64,000 nucleotides of DNA from an uncultured Clostridia bacterium (GTDB lineage Bacteria > Bacillota > Clostridia > Christensenellales > Borkfalkiaceae). Location of the stretch: contig CANQOT010000007.1 of the NCBI GenBank assembly GCA_947625555.1, positions 17,414 through 81,413 of the forward strand. Direction: 5' to 3'. Positions 24,339 to 32,752 of the stretch are shown in pieces. The first letter of the stretch is position 1, and every line of letters starts with the position of its first letter. Below the pieces are notes generated by a model. The model was given only the letters and a program-made list of their open reading frames with translations. It made no database searches and was not told the origin of the DNA. A program made the position numbers and the translations under genes.

Positions 24339-24677
24339 ATGGAAAACTGCATTTTCTGCAAGATCGCGCGGGGGGAGATCCCCTCGCAAAAGGTGTATGA
24401 GGACGACGAGATCCTCGTCTTCAAGGATATCAATCCGCTCACGAAGATCCACCTTCTCTGCATTCCCAAAGAGCACTTCAAGACGGTCGCCGAACTCGAC
24501 GATGCCCGCGCGGCCCTGCTCGGACGGGCCCTTCAAAAGATCGGGGCGCACGCGAGCGCGTGGGGGCTTGCGGACGGGTACCGCCTCGTCATGAACCAAG
24601 GGGAGGCGGCCGGGCAATCCGTTCCGCACCTGCACATCCATATTCTCGGCGGCGAACCGCTTTCATGGGAAAAATAA
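24339..24677 (+). CDS. HIT-family (HinT-like) purine nucleoside phosphoramidase
   Basis: A 112-residue HIT protein: N-terminal CIFCKIARGEIPSQKVYEDD, the central FKDINPLTKIHLLCIPK, and the histidine triad VPHLHIHILGG near residues 97-107. The size fits the HinT branch, which hydrolyses AMP-amidates. Last gene of the prmA operon, 3 bp after mtaB, followed by a strong terminator. Confidence 0.93.
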   Translation: MENCIFCKIARGEIPSQKVYEDDEILVFKDINPLTKIHLLCIPKEHFKTVAELDDARAALLGRALQKIGAHASAWGLADGYRLVMNQGEAAGQSVPHLHIHILGGEPLSWEK

Positions 24678-24680
24678 AAT

Positions 24681-24719
24681 AAAAAAGACGGGAGCCCAAA
24701 CGGTGTTCCCGTCTTTTTT
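24681..24719. terminator. Terminator of the prmA operon, probably bidirectional
   Basis: A 13-bp stem from A6-GACGGGA (24681-24693) and TCCCGTC-T6 (24707-24719). The A and T flanks make it usable by the converging gene at 24760 as well. Confidence 0.9.
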
Positions 24720-24759
24720 ATTGTTCTTTTTTGTTTTCAAATTCCTTTTCCTATTCCCC

Positions 24760-26202
24760 TCAATACCAATCGTGTTTTTCGTTCCTGTCGAGCGCGGCGA
24801 TCTCGTTCATTTCTTCGCTTGTCAAGGAGAAGCCGAACACCGAGATATTTTCGAGGATATGGTCGGGGTTGCTTGAACCGGGGATCGCCACAACGCCGCG
24901 CTGTAAATGCCAACGCAAAATGACTTGCGCCGCCGTCACGCCGTGCGCCTCGGCTATTTTTACGATCGTTTCATCACCCAAGAGTTCGCCCGTATGTCCT
25001 CTGCCGCCGAACGGATACCAAGCCTGCACGACGATCCCCAAATTGTGCATATACGGCACGACGGCTTGCTCCTGATAGTAGGGGTGGATCTCGTTCTGCA
25101 CGAGCGCGGGCATGATGTCCACCTGCGCAATGAAGTCGTCGATCTCCTCGATATACCAATTCGAAAGTCCGAGGGAACGTATCTTGCCATCCGCGACAGC
25201 TTTTTCCATCGCCTGATACGCCTTGACGTCATTCGCGCCGGGATGGTGCAAGAGCATCATGTCGATATAGCCGATATTGAGTTTGTCGAGCGCTTCCTGT
25301 ATCGCCTCTTCGGGGTGAGAATATTGTTCGCCGGGGTAGATCTTCGTGATGACGAAAATCTCTTCGCGCGGGACGTTCGATTCCCGTATCGCTTCTCCGA
25401 TCTCCCTTTCGTTGCCGTACATGTGCGCGGTGTCGATGAGGCGAACGCCGGAATCCAGTGCCGCTTTCACCGAGGCTTTGCACGTTTCGCCCGTAAGAGA
25501 GTAAGTGCCAAGTCCTAGGATCGGCATTTCATATCCGCTGTTGAGAGTTACAGTGGGGGCGTGTCCGTTTTTGCCGCTTTCCAAGTCGAACGCGGAGACG
25601 TCGGGCGTAAATTTCAGTCCGAGCGAATCCACCCATTCATCGACCGTGCTTTGCGAAGTTCCCGAGGGGAATCTTCTGCCGTCAAGCCAAGTTGCGCCGC
25701 TTACGAGGGAATGTAAATTCGTCGCGCTCGAACCGATCCCGCTACTTTCGGAGGTGCAGAACGGAATGATCGTCTTGCCCGAAAAATCGTAGCTTTCAAG
25801 GAAGGTATAGATGATTTTCGGCGCTTGACTATGCCAGATGGGATAGCCCAAAAAGACGAATTTGTATTTATCCATGTTCTCCACGCTCCCGCTTATCGCA
25901 GGGCGAGCGGATGGATCGGCTTGTTCCTTATCTGCTCTGCCTCCCGAATAATAATCGAGGTCGGCTTCGGTATAAGGGATTTGCGGCACAATTTCATAGA
26001 GCGTTCCGTCCGTCTTTGCCTCGATCTGTTCCGCAACGCCTTTCGTCGTTCCCGTGCAGGAAAAATACGCGATCAGCACGTTGCCTGTTTCGGACATGGG
26101 TGGGCCGTTTTCCGTTTCCGGGGATTTGGGGGAAGAAGCCCCGCATGCCGTACAGAGGAGTAGCATACATGCCGCCAAAGCGGCGGAAAGCAACTTTTTC
26201 AT
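24760..26202 (-). CDS. Predicted lipoprotein: flavodoxin fused to aldo/keto reductase
   Basis: A 480-residue fusion. Residues 1-20 look like a lipoprotein signal peptide (KKLLSAALAACMLLLCTAC, Cys20, although position -3 is Cys, not the usual Leu). About 38-195 is a flavodoxin-4-type domain (LIAYFSCTGTTKGVAEQIEA, FLGYPIWHSQAPKIIYTFL). About 215-480 is an aldo/keto reductase with DSGVRLIDTAHMYGNE (Asp/Tyr), VITKIYPGE (Lys), MMLLHHPG (His) and the NADPH-binding AIPGSSNPDHILEN. Export of a cytosolic-type enzyme is odd, and the hydrophobic N-terminus should be tested. The ATG at 26202 follows GGGAG. Operon with the two genes upstream; the LysR gene is divergent. Confidence 0.85.
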   Translation of the reverse strand: MKKLLSAALAACMLLLCTACGASSPKSPETENGPPMSETGNVLIAYFSCTGTTKGVAEQIEAKTDGTLYEIVPQIPYTEADLDYYSGGRADKEQADPSARPAISGSVENMDKYKFVFLGYPIWHSQAPKIIYTFLESYDFSGKTIIPFCTSESSGIGSSATNLHSLVSGATWLDGRRFPSGTSQSTVDEWVDSLGLKFTPDVSAFDLESGKNGHAPTVTLNSGYEMPILGLGTYSLTGETCKASVKAALDSGVRLIDTAHMYGNEREIGEAIRESNVPREEIFVITKIYPGEQYSHPEEAIQEALDKLNIGYIDMMLLHHPGANDVKAYQAMEKAVADGKIRSLGLSNWYIEEIDDFIAQVDIMPALVQNEIHPYYQEQAVVPYMHNLGIVVQAWYPFGGRGHTGELLGDETIVKIAEAHGVTAAQVILRWHLQRGVVAIPGSSNPDHILENISVFGFSLTSEEMNEIAALDRNEKHDWY

Positions 26203-26216
26203 GATCGGTCTCCCTC

Positions 26217-27383
26217 TCAAAAACTTGCCGAAAGCACGGCGCGGATATCCTTTTCATTCATGACTTTATAACCGCCGTCCATGATGAGGGTGCTTTTCAC
26301 CATGCCGTCGAGCATATCTTTGGTCGCACCGAGCGAAGTGAGGTCCATCACGAGCCCGAGCTTTTTCATCCATGCTTCCATGCGTTCCAGCCCCTCGTAG
26401 GCGACGGCAGTCTCGCTCTTTCCCGCCTCGTTTACGCCCCATACGTTGACAGCATACCGCGCGAATTTCTTCGTCCCATAGGGGAGGATATAGCGATAGT
26501 AGGGCATCGTAACGGCAGAGAGCGTCATGCCGTGGGTCGCGTCGGTGAATGCGCCCACCGCCTGCCCGAGCATGTGCACCATCCAATCCGTCGTCTTGCC
26601 CTTTGCGATCAGAGTATTGAGCGCCCACGTCGCCGTCCACATGAGATTGCTCCGCGCCTCATAGTCGAGGGGATCTTCGGCGGCGATATCCGCGCTATGG
26701 ATGAGAGAGCGCAGGAGCCCTTCGGCGATATAGTCGCTCGTGTTGTCGTCCGTGCCCGAAAAGTACTGTTCGAGAATGTGCGACATGATGTCGTAGATTC
26801 CCGCGATCATCTGGTAGCGGGGGAGCGTGAAGGTAAATTCGGGGTTGAGGACGGCAAACTTCGGAAAGACGTTTTCCCCGAATACATGCCCGATCTTGAG
26901 CTTTTCTCTATGGTTGGTGATGACCGAGCCGCCGTTCATCTCGCTGCCCGTACCAACCATGGTGAGCACGCACCCGACGGGGACGATTGCGCAGTCGACG
27001 TCCTCAAAGCGAATGAAGTACTTCTCCCAAATATCTTCCTCGCAATTTACGGACACAGATACCGCCTTCGCATAGTCGCACACCGAGCCGCCCCCGACGG
27101 CAAGGATGAGGTCGGCCTTTCCCATCCGCGCCCGTCCGACGCCCTCCATCACGCGCTCGATGGTGGGATTGGGCATCACGCCGCCGTCCTCGATGATGTT
27201 TTTTCCGTTCGCCTTCAAAAGGGCGACGACCTTCTCGTAAATGCCGTTGCGCTTCACCGACCCTCCGCCATAGGAGAGCATCACGTTTTTGCCGTATTTC
27301 GGAAGTTCGAGGCATAAATTTTCGAGCGCGTCCACGCCGAAATAGAGTTTGGTGGGATTGCAATAGGTGAAATTTCCGTTCAT
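26217..27383 (-). CDS. Iron-containing alcohol dehydrogenase (BdhA/YqhD type)
   Basis: A 388-residue group III alcohol dehydrogenase. NAD(P)-binding features are LAVGGGSVCDYAKAVS (about 94-109) and VGTGSEMNGGSVI. Metal ligands are in YDIMSHILEQY (Asp, His), VHMLGQAVGAFTDATHG (two His). It opens NFTYCNPTKLYFGVDALEN, as in butanol or aldehyde reductases. It probably reduces an aldehyde with NAD(P)H. Middle gene of the operon divergent from LysR; it ends 14 bp before the lipoprotein fusion gene. Confidence 0.93.
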   Translation of the reverse strand: MNGNFTYCNPTKLYFGVDALENLCLELPKYGKNVMLSYGGGSVKRNGIYEKVVALLKANGKNIIEDGGVMPNPTIERVMEGVGRARMGKADLILAVGGGSVCDYAKAVSVSVNCEEDIWEKYFIRFEDVDCAIVPVGCVLTMVGTGSEMNGGSVITNHREKLKIGHVFGENVFPKFAVLNPEFTFTLPRYQMIAGIYDIMSHILEQYFSGTDDNTSDYIAEGLLRSLIHSADIAAEDPLDYEARSNLMWTATWALNTLIAKGKTTDWMVHMLGQAVGAFTDATHGMTLSAVTMPYYRYILPYGTKKFARYAVNVWGVNEAGKSETAVAYEGLERMEAWMKKLGLVMDLTSLGATKDMLDGMVKSTLIMDGGYKVMNEKDIRAVLSASF

Positions 27384-27386
27384 AAA

Positions 27387-27986
27387 TTACTCCTTTCTCA
27401 TATTTAGCGGGGGAACGGGACCCCCGATATTTTTCAGAATGCGTGCGGGTACGCCCGCGACGACGGCGCAGGGGGGCACATCCTTTGTGACGACCGCCCC
27501 CGCTCCCACGACTGCCCCTTCGCCGATGGTGACGCCGGGGAGAATGGTCGCATGTGCGCCGATCCAGACTTTGCTGCCGATCTTCACGGGAGCGGGGAGC
27601 ATGTTCCCGCGCTTTGCGGGATCCAAATCGTGATCGAGCGTCGCGATGACTACCTGTTGGCCGATGAGGACGTCGTCGCCGATCTCGATCCCGCCTTGAT
27701 CCTGAAAACAGCAGCCCGAATTGATAAAGACGCGCTTGCCCAAAGTGATGTTCAATCCGTAGTCTGTGAAAAAGGGCGGGAACAATCCGAAAGAGTCGTC
27801 CTCCTCTTTCCCGATCAACTCGAAGAAAAGCCGTCGCACATCTTCGGGTCCGTGATACTTTCCGTTGATCTCTGACGTATAGCGGAGCGCCCTCTGCGAC
27901 ATTTCGTGCATATAGAGGTGCGTTTCAGAGCCTGCGACAAGGTAAGTTCTTGCTTTTATAGCCTCGCTAAATTGTTCTCTGTTCAT
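27387..27986 (-). CDS. Sugar O-acetyltransferase, LacA/Maa family
   Basis: A 199-residue left-handed beta-helix acetyltransferase. The N-terminal Mac-type region (EMSQRALRYTSEINGKYHGP) precedes hexapeptide repeats (ITLGKRVFINSGCCFQDQGG, IGDDVLIGQQVVIATLDHD, VKIGSKVWIGAHATILPGVT, IGEGAVVGAGAVVTKDVPP). The catalytic His is probably in TLDHD. It transfers acetyl from acetyl-CoA to a sugar. First gene of the minus-strand operon with the alcohol dehydrogenase and AKR fusion genes, 3 bp before the dehydrogenase. Its promoter lies at 28009-28038. Confidence 0.9.
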   Translation of the reverse strand: MNREQFSEAIKARTYLVAGSETHLYMHEMSQRALRYTSEINGKYHGPEDVRRLFFELIGKEEDDSFGLFPPFFTDYGLNITLGKRVFINSGCCFQDQGGIEIGDDVLIGQQVVIATLDHDLDPAKRGNMLPAPVKIGSKVWIGAHATILPGVTIGEGAVVGAGAVVTKDVPPCAVVAGVPARILKNIGGPVPPLNMRKE

Positions 27987-28008
27987 ATTCGCCTCGCTTT
28001 ACACCAAT

Positions 28009-28038
28009 ATTTTAGTGCGGAAACAAATAATATGTCAA
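28009..28038 (-). promoter_or_regulatory. SigA promoter of the acetyltransferase-dehydrogenase operon
   Basis: On the minus strand, TTGACA (28038-28033), an 18-bp spacer and TAAAAT (28014-28009). The LysR-type site at 28061-28079 lies about 25 bp upstream, a position suited to activation. Confidence 0.65.
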
Positions 28039-28060
28039 ATACTTATATTTTATAGATATT

Positions 28061-28094
28061 CTATGCTTGACAAGTATAGTTTCGGCGATATAAT
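28061..28094 (+). promoter_or_regulatory. LysR promoter with overlapping LysR-type operator
   Basis: TTGACA (28067-28072), a 16-bp spacer and TATAAT (28089-28094). CTATGCTTG-A-CAAGTATAG (28061-28079), with one mismatch, gives the T-N11-A shape of LysR sites and covers the -35 box, which fits autorepression. Confidence 0.65.
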
Positions 28095-28114
28095 ATTTTC
28101 AAAAGGAGTGTTTT

Positions 28115-28993
28115 ATGGAATTACGTGAACTCAAATATTTTTTGGCAGTTGCACGGGAAGAAAGCATCTTGAAAGCGGCGGAAGCGTTGTATGTGTCCCA
28201 GCCCAACCTTTCGCGGCAAATGAAGCATTTGGAGGAGGAGCTCGGTCAACAGCTCTTTCTCCGCGGGAGCAGAAAGATCACGCTCACAGAAGCGGGAGAA
28301 CTTCTCAAAAAGCGTGCCGAAGAAATTTTGGAGCTGCAAAAAAAGACGGAGATCGAGCTTTCCGCGCCCGTCACGGAAATTCGGGGCGACGTCTATATCG
28401 GCGGGGGCGAAAGTTACGTCTTACAGATCGTAGCGAAAGCCGCTCATGCCGTGCGGGAAAAATATCCCGCCGTCAAATTTCATTTGTTCAGCGGGGATAT
28501 GACGACCATCATGGAAAAGCTCGACAAAGGCCTCATCGACTTCGGCATCTTCATCGAACCCGCAGATCTCACAAAGTACGACTATCTCCGTTTGCCGCTC
28601 GTAGATACTTGGGGCGTTCTCATGCGGAAAGACAGTCCGCTCGCGGAAAAGGAGGTGATCACGCCCGAAGATCTATGGGAGGCGCCCATCATCCGCTCCC
28701 GCCATTCGTTGGACAAAAGCGTCATCACCGATTGGTTTCAAAGGAAGTCGGATGAGCTGAATATCGTCGCCACATACGACCTTTTGTTTAACGCTTCCTT
28801 GCTTGTCGCCGAGGGCATGGGATATGCCGTTGGGCTTGAACACATCATCAATACGTCGGGGAAGAGTGAACTTTGCTTCCGCCCGCTCTTTCCGAAACTC
28901 GTTTCTCATCTCGACATCGCTTGGAAAAAATATCAGGTGTTCCCCAAGTGCGCCGAAGTCTTTTTGAAAGAACTGCAAGAGAGGATCGCATAA
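28115..28993 (+). CDS. LysR-family transcriptional regulator
   Basis: A 292-residue LysR regulator with an N-terminal winged helix (MELRELKYFLAVAREESILK, then AAEALYVSQPNLSRQMKHLE, residues 1-60) and an effector-binding domain (about 90-290). AAAGGAG precedes the ATG. It is divergent from the acetyltransferase-dehydrogenase-AKR operon, with a LysR-type palindrome between the two promoters, so it most probably controls that operon and itself. The inducer is unknown. Confidence 0.92.
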   Translation: MELRELKYFLAVAREESILKAAEALYVSQPNLSRQMKHLEEELGQQLFLRGSRKITLTEAGELLKKRAEEILELQKKTEIELSAPVTEIRGDVYIGGGESYVLQIVAKAAHAVREKYPAVKFHLFSGDMTTIMEKLDKGLIDFGIFIEPADLTKYDYLRLPLVDTWGVLMRKDSPLAEKEVITPEDLWEAPIIRSRHSLDKSVITDWFQRKSDELNIVATYDLLFNASLLVAEGMGYAVGLEHIINTSGKSELCFRPLFPKLVSHLDIAWKKYQVFPKCAEVFLKELQERIA

Positions 28994-29031
28994 GCGATCG
29001 GAAGTTTTCGCATGAAAATATCATTGATACG

Positions 29032-29059
29032 AAAGCGGCGAGATAAACCTCGCCGCTTT
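29032..29059. terminator. Terminator between convergent genes
   Basis: An 11-bp stem AAAGCGGCGAG/CTCGCCGCTTT (29032-29042 with 29049-29059), 6-nt loop, followed by ATTG. The A and T ends let it work in both directions. Confidence 0.75.
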
Positions 29060-29528
29060 ATTGTCCTTTTTTGCTCCCGAACTCCTTTTCGGGGATGATG
29101 TCGCGGAATGTTTGAAGATCTTCCTGCGCGAAGAGCAGTTCGCCTCCCTTCCCCCGGATGAGATGCACCGCGATCTTGCCGCGGTCCTCGAAGTATCCGA
29201 TCTCCGAGAGGGGGAGGGAAAAGGGCACGGCCCTTTTGTGCGGAAGCTCTTTGGCCGGAAGAAAGAAGAGGGCCCCGCCCCGCTTGCCCATATGGAGAGG
29301 CAGGCTCTGCCCGTCATGAAAGGTATGCCCGTGTGAGAGTTTTTTGAGCGCCGCGGCATTTTCGAGCCGTACGACGGGGCAACCTTTGAGCCATGCACAG
29401 ACGGGGGCGGGAACGGTTTCGCCAAGGCGCCTTTTTTTGCCGCGCAAAGGACGTTCGTGCGCGACGGCCAGCCCGATACATCCCCCGATCGCCGTTGCGG
29501 ATGCGGTAAGTATTACGATCCACCACAT
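29058..29528 (-). CDS. Membrane-anchored hypothetical protein
   Basis: A 156-residue protein starting at the codon for MWWIVILTASATAIGG, which has GGGAAG upstream; the first 11 codons of the longer frame begin at TTG and are doubtful. One N-terminal hydrophobic segment (about 2-20) is followed by a basic region (RGKKRRLGE) and a soluble domain with VPFSLPLSEIGYFEDRGKIA and GGELLFAQEDLQTF. No family recognised. It converges on the LysR gene and is divergent from the XRE gene at 29670. Confidence 0.6.
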   Translation of the reverse strand: MWWIVILTASATAIGGCIGLAVAHERPLRGKKRRLGETVPAPVCAWLKGCPVVRLENAAALKKLSHGHTFHDGQSLPLHMGKRGGALFFLPAKELPHKRAVPFSLPLSEIGYFEDRGKIAVHLIRGKGGELLFAQEDLQTFRDIIPEKEFGSKKGQ

Positions 29529-29591
29529 GCTGTTCTTCCCTTTATGGCATTCTTTTGACAATCATAGCATAGAAAAGTTGCAAATGTCAAC

Positions 29592-29619
29592 AGTAATAAC
29601 TAAAAATAAATTTATTACT
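29592..29619. promoter_or_regulatory. Inverted repeat upstream of the small XRE gene
   Basis: AGTAATAA (29592-29599) and TTATTACT (29612-29619) are perfect complements separated by 12 bp, in the divergent region. A possible operator; the binder is unknown. Confidence 0.35.
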
Positions 29620-29669
29620 ATCTTCTTTTTAAGTTATTGCTATTATATGCTATCCGTGAGGGGGATGCC

Positions 29670-29996
29670 ATGAATGTAGATTACAAGCTGGTCGGGAAAA
29701 GGATCCAAGCCGCACGGAAGCAGAGCGGGATGACGCAGGAGGCCCTTGCGGAGAAGCTCGATGTGAGCATCGGATATGTCAGTCAGGTCGAGCGCGGGGT
29801 CACGAAGATCAGCCTCGACCTTCTCGCAGCCATCGCAAACGCCCTCGGGTGCGACCTTTCCGTATTCGTCACGGGAGCATCGGCGGGGACGGGTTATCTC
29901 GAAGCCGAGTTCGGCGAGATGTTCCGCTCGCTCGACATCCGCGAAAGAAAACTGACGCTCGGATTTATCCGTTTACTCATTCAGAACCGCACCTGA
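29670..29996 (+). CDS. XRE-family regulator
   Basis: A 108-residue protein with an N-terminal HTH_3 domain (about 6-62): LVGKRIQAARKQSGMTQEAL, AEKLDVSIGYVSQVERGVTK, and LAAIANALGCDLSVF. The C-terminal tail of about 40 residues is charged. The ATG at 29670 follows GAGGGGG 5 nt upstream; the longer frame starts earlier without a ribosome site. Target unknown; the inverted repeat at 29592-29619 is a candidate. Confidence 0.88.
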   Translation: MNVDYKLVGKRIQAARKQSGMTQEALAEKLDVSIGYVSQVERGVTKISLDLLAAIANALGCDLSVFVTGASAGTGYLEAEFGEMFRSLDIRERKLTLGFIRLLIQNRT

Positions 29997-30065
29997 TGCC
30001 CTTTATAAACATGCGGGATCGGTGAATCTCCCCCCAAAAATTTGGAACGAATTTGGGGAACGCTC

Positions 30066-30093
30066 TTGACAGCGGGGGGAGGAGCGTTATAAT
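30066..30093 (+). promoter_or_regulatory. Promoter with G-rich spacer, lipoprotein paralog 2
   Basis: TTGACA (30066-30071), a 16-bp spacer containing G6-A-GG, and TATAAT (30088-30093). The G-run sits in the same place as the G8 runs of the paralogs at 37578 and 49320. Confidence 0.8.
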
Positions 30094-30146
30094 GGAATTA
30101 CTCGTTTCATGGGGAAACGGTAAAAAAATTTTTTCGGAGGGAATTT

Positions 30147-31736
30147 ATGGACAAACAGAAATGGCTTATCGCGGGCTTGTCGCTCGTGATGGCCGCGAGC
30201 CTCGGCGTCGGCATCTCGGCGTGCGGAGGCGAACAGGAGCACACGCACACCTACGACGCCTGGGACCACAGCGAAACGCAGCACTGGAAGTACTGCGACG
30301 AGCACGGTGACGACAAGTCGAACATCGACGAGACGACCCGCGCCGATCACGACTTTTCGAGCGGTGACTGCGTCTGCGGCGCAAAGAAGCCGGCCACGCC
30401 TCCGCCCGCCCCGACGGAGCAGATTTACATCGTCGGCAATCTTTCCCGCTATTCGACGAAGTGGCCGGGGCTGGGAGGGACCGTTACGGGCTGCCTCAGA
30501 CTCAATTACGACGCCGAGGCGGCCGAATGGAGCCTCACGCTTCGTTTGGGCGGCTATAAAGAGGACGGCTATACGACGAGCGAGAACTTCAAGCTCTTCG
30601 ATTCCGTCAGCAAGAAGTATTATCCCGACGGCGTGAACAACAACTGGACGGTGGGCGGCGACAAGGACGGCACCTGCCACAAGGCGAGTGGAGAGTATAA
30701 GATCAGCTGGAAGAAAGGCGATACCGACGTCACTTTTACCCTGCTCGAACACAAGCATGATTACAATGTCATCAAAAAGGACGATACGCAGCACTGGTCG
30801 CTTTGGTGGCTCGGCGACGACGAGAAGGAAGGTTCCCGCGTCGATCATATCTGGGAGAACGATCAAGACGAGAAATGCGACGTGTGCGGTCAGACGCGGC
30901 ATGTCCATCATTTCACCCAACAGAATAAGGATGCGACCCGACATTGGATGGAATGCCCGACGGAGGGCTATATAGACGAGAGCACGGTGGAAAACCACAC
31001 CTACGACCCCGCGACGGGCAAGTGCACCTGCGGGGCGGTGAAGTCGGACGACTGCACGCACGACGAGATCGTCTTTGACTTTACGGCAGACACCCTGCCG
31101 AAAGGCGTGGCGGACGGCGGCACCATTCAAGCCAAGTGTGAGAAATGCGGCGCGGCAGTCCCCGTCAGCTACGATAAGTACGCGGAATTTGCATATGCGA
31201 TCGACAGTCGCGAAGCAAAACCTCCCGTTGTCATCGAGAATGACACAAAGTATTACACAAAGATCACGCATGCTACCGGTTCCGACTACGGCGGAGCCTA
31301 CCTCGGCTACAAGATCGAAAAGGCGGGCTCGCTCACGGTGACGATGGATATCGTCTGCAGCTGGGAAAGGGGCGTCGTCGGTACTTCGGATCTCGTCCTC
31401 GACTTTTTGGCAGTCAATGATATCCCGCTCGAAACGGGCACAACATGGGGTGATTTCGGCTGGGGCCCTGTATATGGCGGACGTTGGTCGGGCACGACGA
31501 TAGAGAAGTGGAAGCAGCAGATCGTGTTGGATCCTGCACTCGGCAGCGCCTTCCACAGCATGACGATCACTTTCAAGGAAGAGGACGTTGGCAAGAATCT
31601 TTATTTCACCGTCAACACGAAAACGGGCAAAAATCTTCAGAATTCCGCCTTCCTCTTTGATGTGACCTTTGCTCCCGCCGCTGCGACGGAGAGCGCTCCC
31701 GCCGAAGTCGCCATGCTCCCCGGGAAGAAAGACTAA
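30147..31736 (+). CDS. Surface lipoprotein, HW/Cys-module family, paralog 2
   Basis: A 529-residue lipoprotein (lipobox ISAC, Cys26). The N-terminal HW/Cys module has YDAWD, TQHWKYCDEHG and CVCG (about 32-80). A beta-rich domain begins QIYIVGNLSRYSTKWPG (about 92). Two more diverged modules (near 200-250 and 252-295) contain TQHWSLWW, CDVCG, RHWMECP and CTCG. A beta-rich C-terminal region (about 300-510) contains a Trp/Gly-rich stretch (WGDFGWGPVYGGRW). The chain ends AEVAMLPGKKD. GGAGGG precedes the ATG. Ligand unknown. Confidence 0.8.
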   Translation: MDKQKWLIAGLSLVMAASLGVGISACGGEQEHTHTYDAWDHSETQHWKYCDEHGDDKSNIDETTRADHDFSSGDCVCGAKKPATPPPAPTEQIYIVGNLSRYSTKWPGLGGTVTGCLRLNYDAEAAEWSLTLRLGGYKEDGYTTSENFKLFDSVSKKYYPDGVNNNWTVGGDKDGTCHKASGEYKISWKKGDTDVTFTLLEHKHDYNVIKKDDTQHWSLWWLGDDEKEGSRVDHIWENDQDEKCDVCGQTRHVHHFTQQNKDATRHWMECPTEGYIDESTVENHTYDPATGKCTCGAVKSDDCTHDEIVFDFTADTLPKGVADGGTIQAKCEKCGAAVPVSYDKYAEFAYAIDSREAKPPVVIENDTKYYTKITHATGSDYGGAYLGYKIEKAGSLTVTMDIVCSWERGVVGTSDLVLDFLAVNDIPLETGTTWGDFGWGPVYGGRWSGTTIEKWKQQIVLDPALGSAFHSMTITFKEEDVGKNLYFTVNTKTGKNLQNSAFLFDVTFAPAAATESAPAEVAMLPGKKD

Positions 31737-31749
31737 AAACGTAATACCG

Positions 31750-31780
31750 AAGGCCTCCCCGTTCACGGGGAGGCCTTTTT
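31750..31780 (+). terminator. Terminator of lipoprotein paralog 2
   Basis: A 12-bp stem AAGGCCTCCCCG/CGGGGAGGCCTT with a TTCA loop, followed by TTT. Confidence 0.9.
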
Positions 31781-31893
31781 GCAAGACAAAAGTTTATCCC
31801 TTCCTCAGTTCCCAAGGGAAGGGGCAGGAGCCTTGACCTGCGGCATATGATGCAGTGTCCGCACATTTGCGGAAAAGATCGGGGGTCTTACAA

Positions 31894-32664
31894 ATGCAGT
31901 GGCTTTTCGGGCTGGCATCGTGGCAGCAGGCGCTTCTCGTCTCCCTCATGCTCTTCGCGGCGACGGCGCTCGGCGCATGTCTCGTTTTCTTCTCCAAAAA
32001 ATTGAACAGTCTGGCGATCACCCTGCTTACGGGTTTTTCCGCGGGCATCATGATCGCGGCGAGTTTCTTTTCGCTCCTCCTTCCCGCGCTCGAATACGAG
32101 AGCGTTCTGCCGCCCTATCTGACGGTGACGATCGGTTTTCTCCTCGGCGGCGGGCTCCTCATTCTCGCGGACGTCCTTCTCACGCGGCGCAAAAAGGGTT
32201 TTGGCAGCATGGGTACGCGGAACGGCCTCATGTACCTCGCCGTGACCATTCACAACATTCCCGAGGGCATGGCGGTGGGGGTGGCGATCGCGGCGGCAGC
32301 GGGCGCGCAAGACGCCATGATCCCCGCCCTTCTCTTTGCGGTGGGGATCGCGGTGCAGAACTTCCCCGAAGGGGCGTGCGTGGCCTTTCCCCTCCGCGCG
32401 GGCGGCATGTCTCCCTTGAAGAGTTGCCTCTTTTCGCAGGGGTCGGGTGCGGTGGAGATCCCCGCCTGCGTGTTGGGTGCGGTCGCGGCGACGCTCGTGA
32501 GCGGGCTCCTTCCGTGGGCGCTCGCCTTCTCGGCGGGAGCAATGATCGCCGTCGTCTGCTCCGAACTCATTCCCGAATGCTTTGCGGGGAACAAGACGGC
32601 CGCCTCGCTCGGGATCCTCTTCGGTTTCTGCCTCATGATGATCCTCGACGTCGCTTTGAGTTAG
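31894..32664 (+). CDS. ZIP-family divalent metal transporter
   Basis: A 256-residue membrane protein with about eight hydrophobic segments. The two metal-site helices are HNIPEGMAVGVAIAAAAG (about 112-129) and FAVGIAVQNFPEGACVAF (about 140-157), in which one histidine of the usual HxxPEG pair is replaced by QNFPEG. A further conserved CSELIPE lies in a later helix. GufA-like ZIP proteins import zinc, iron or manganese. I prefer the ATG at 31894 with GGGGG upstream over a GTG at 31855. It is convergent with the ger operon. Confidence 0.88.
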   Translation: MQWLFGLASWQQALLVSLMLFAATALGACLVFFSKKLNSLAITLLTGFSAGIMIAASFFSLLLPALEYESVLPPYLTVTIGFLLGGGLLILADVLLTRRKKGFGSMGTRNGLMYLAVTIHNIPEGMAVGVAIAAAAGAQDAMIPALLFAVGIAVQNFPEGACVAFPLRAGGMSPLKSCLFSQGSGAVEIPACVLGAVAATLVSGLLPWALAFSAGAMIAVVCSELIPECFAGNKTAASLGILFGFCLMMILDVALS

Positions 32665-32707
32665 ACGAAAAACGCGGCACCCATGTCCGCAATAGAGCAT
32701 ATAAAAA

Positions 32708-32747
32708 CGCCGCCTGCGGGTACCATGTCCGCGGGCGGCGGTCTGTT
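32708..32747. terminator. Terminator between the ZIP gene and the ger operon
   Basis: A 12-bp stem (32708-32719 with 32729-32740, one G-U pair) with a loop reading GTACCATGT. It is flanked by an A-run upstream and TCTGTTT downstream, so it can act in both directions. Confidence 0.6.
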
Positions 32748-32752
32748 TGCGG

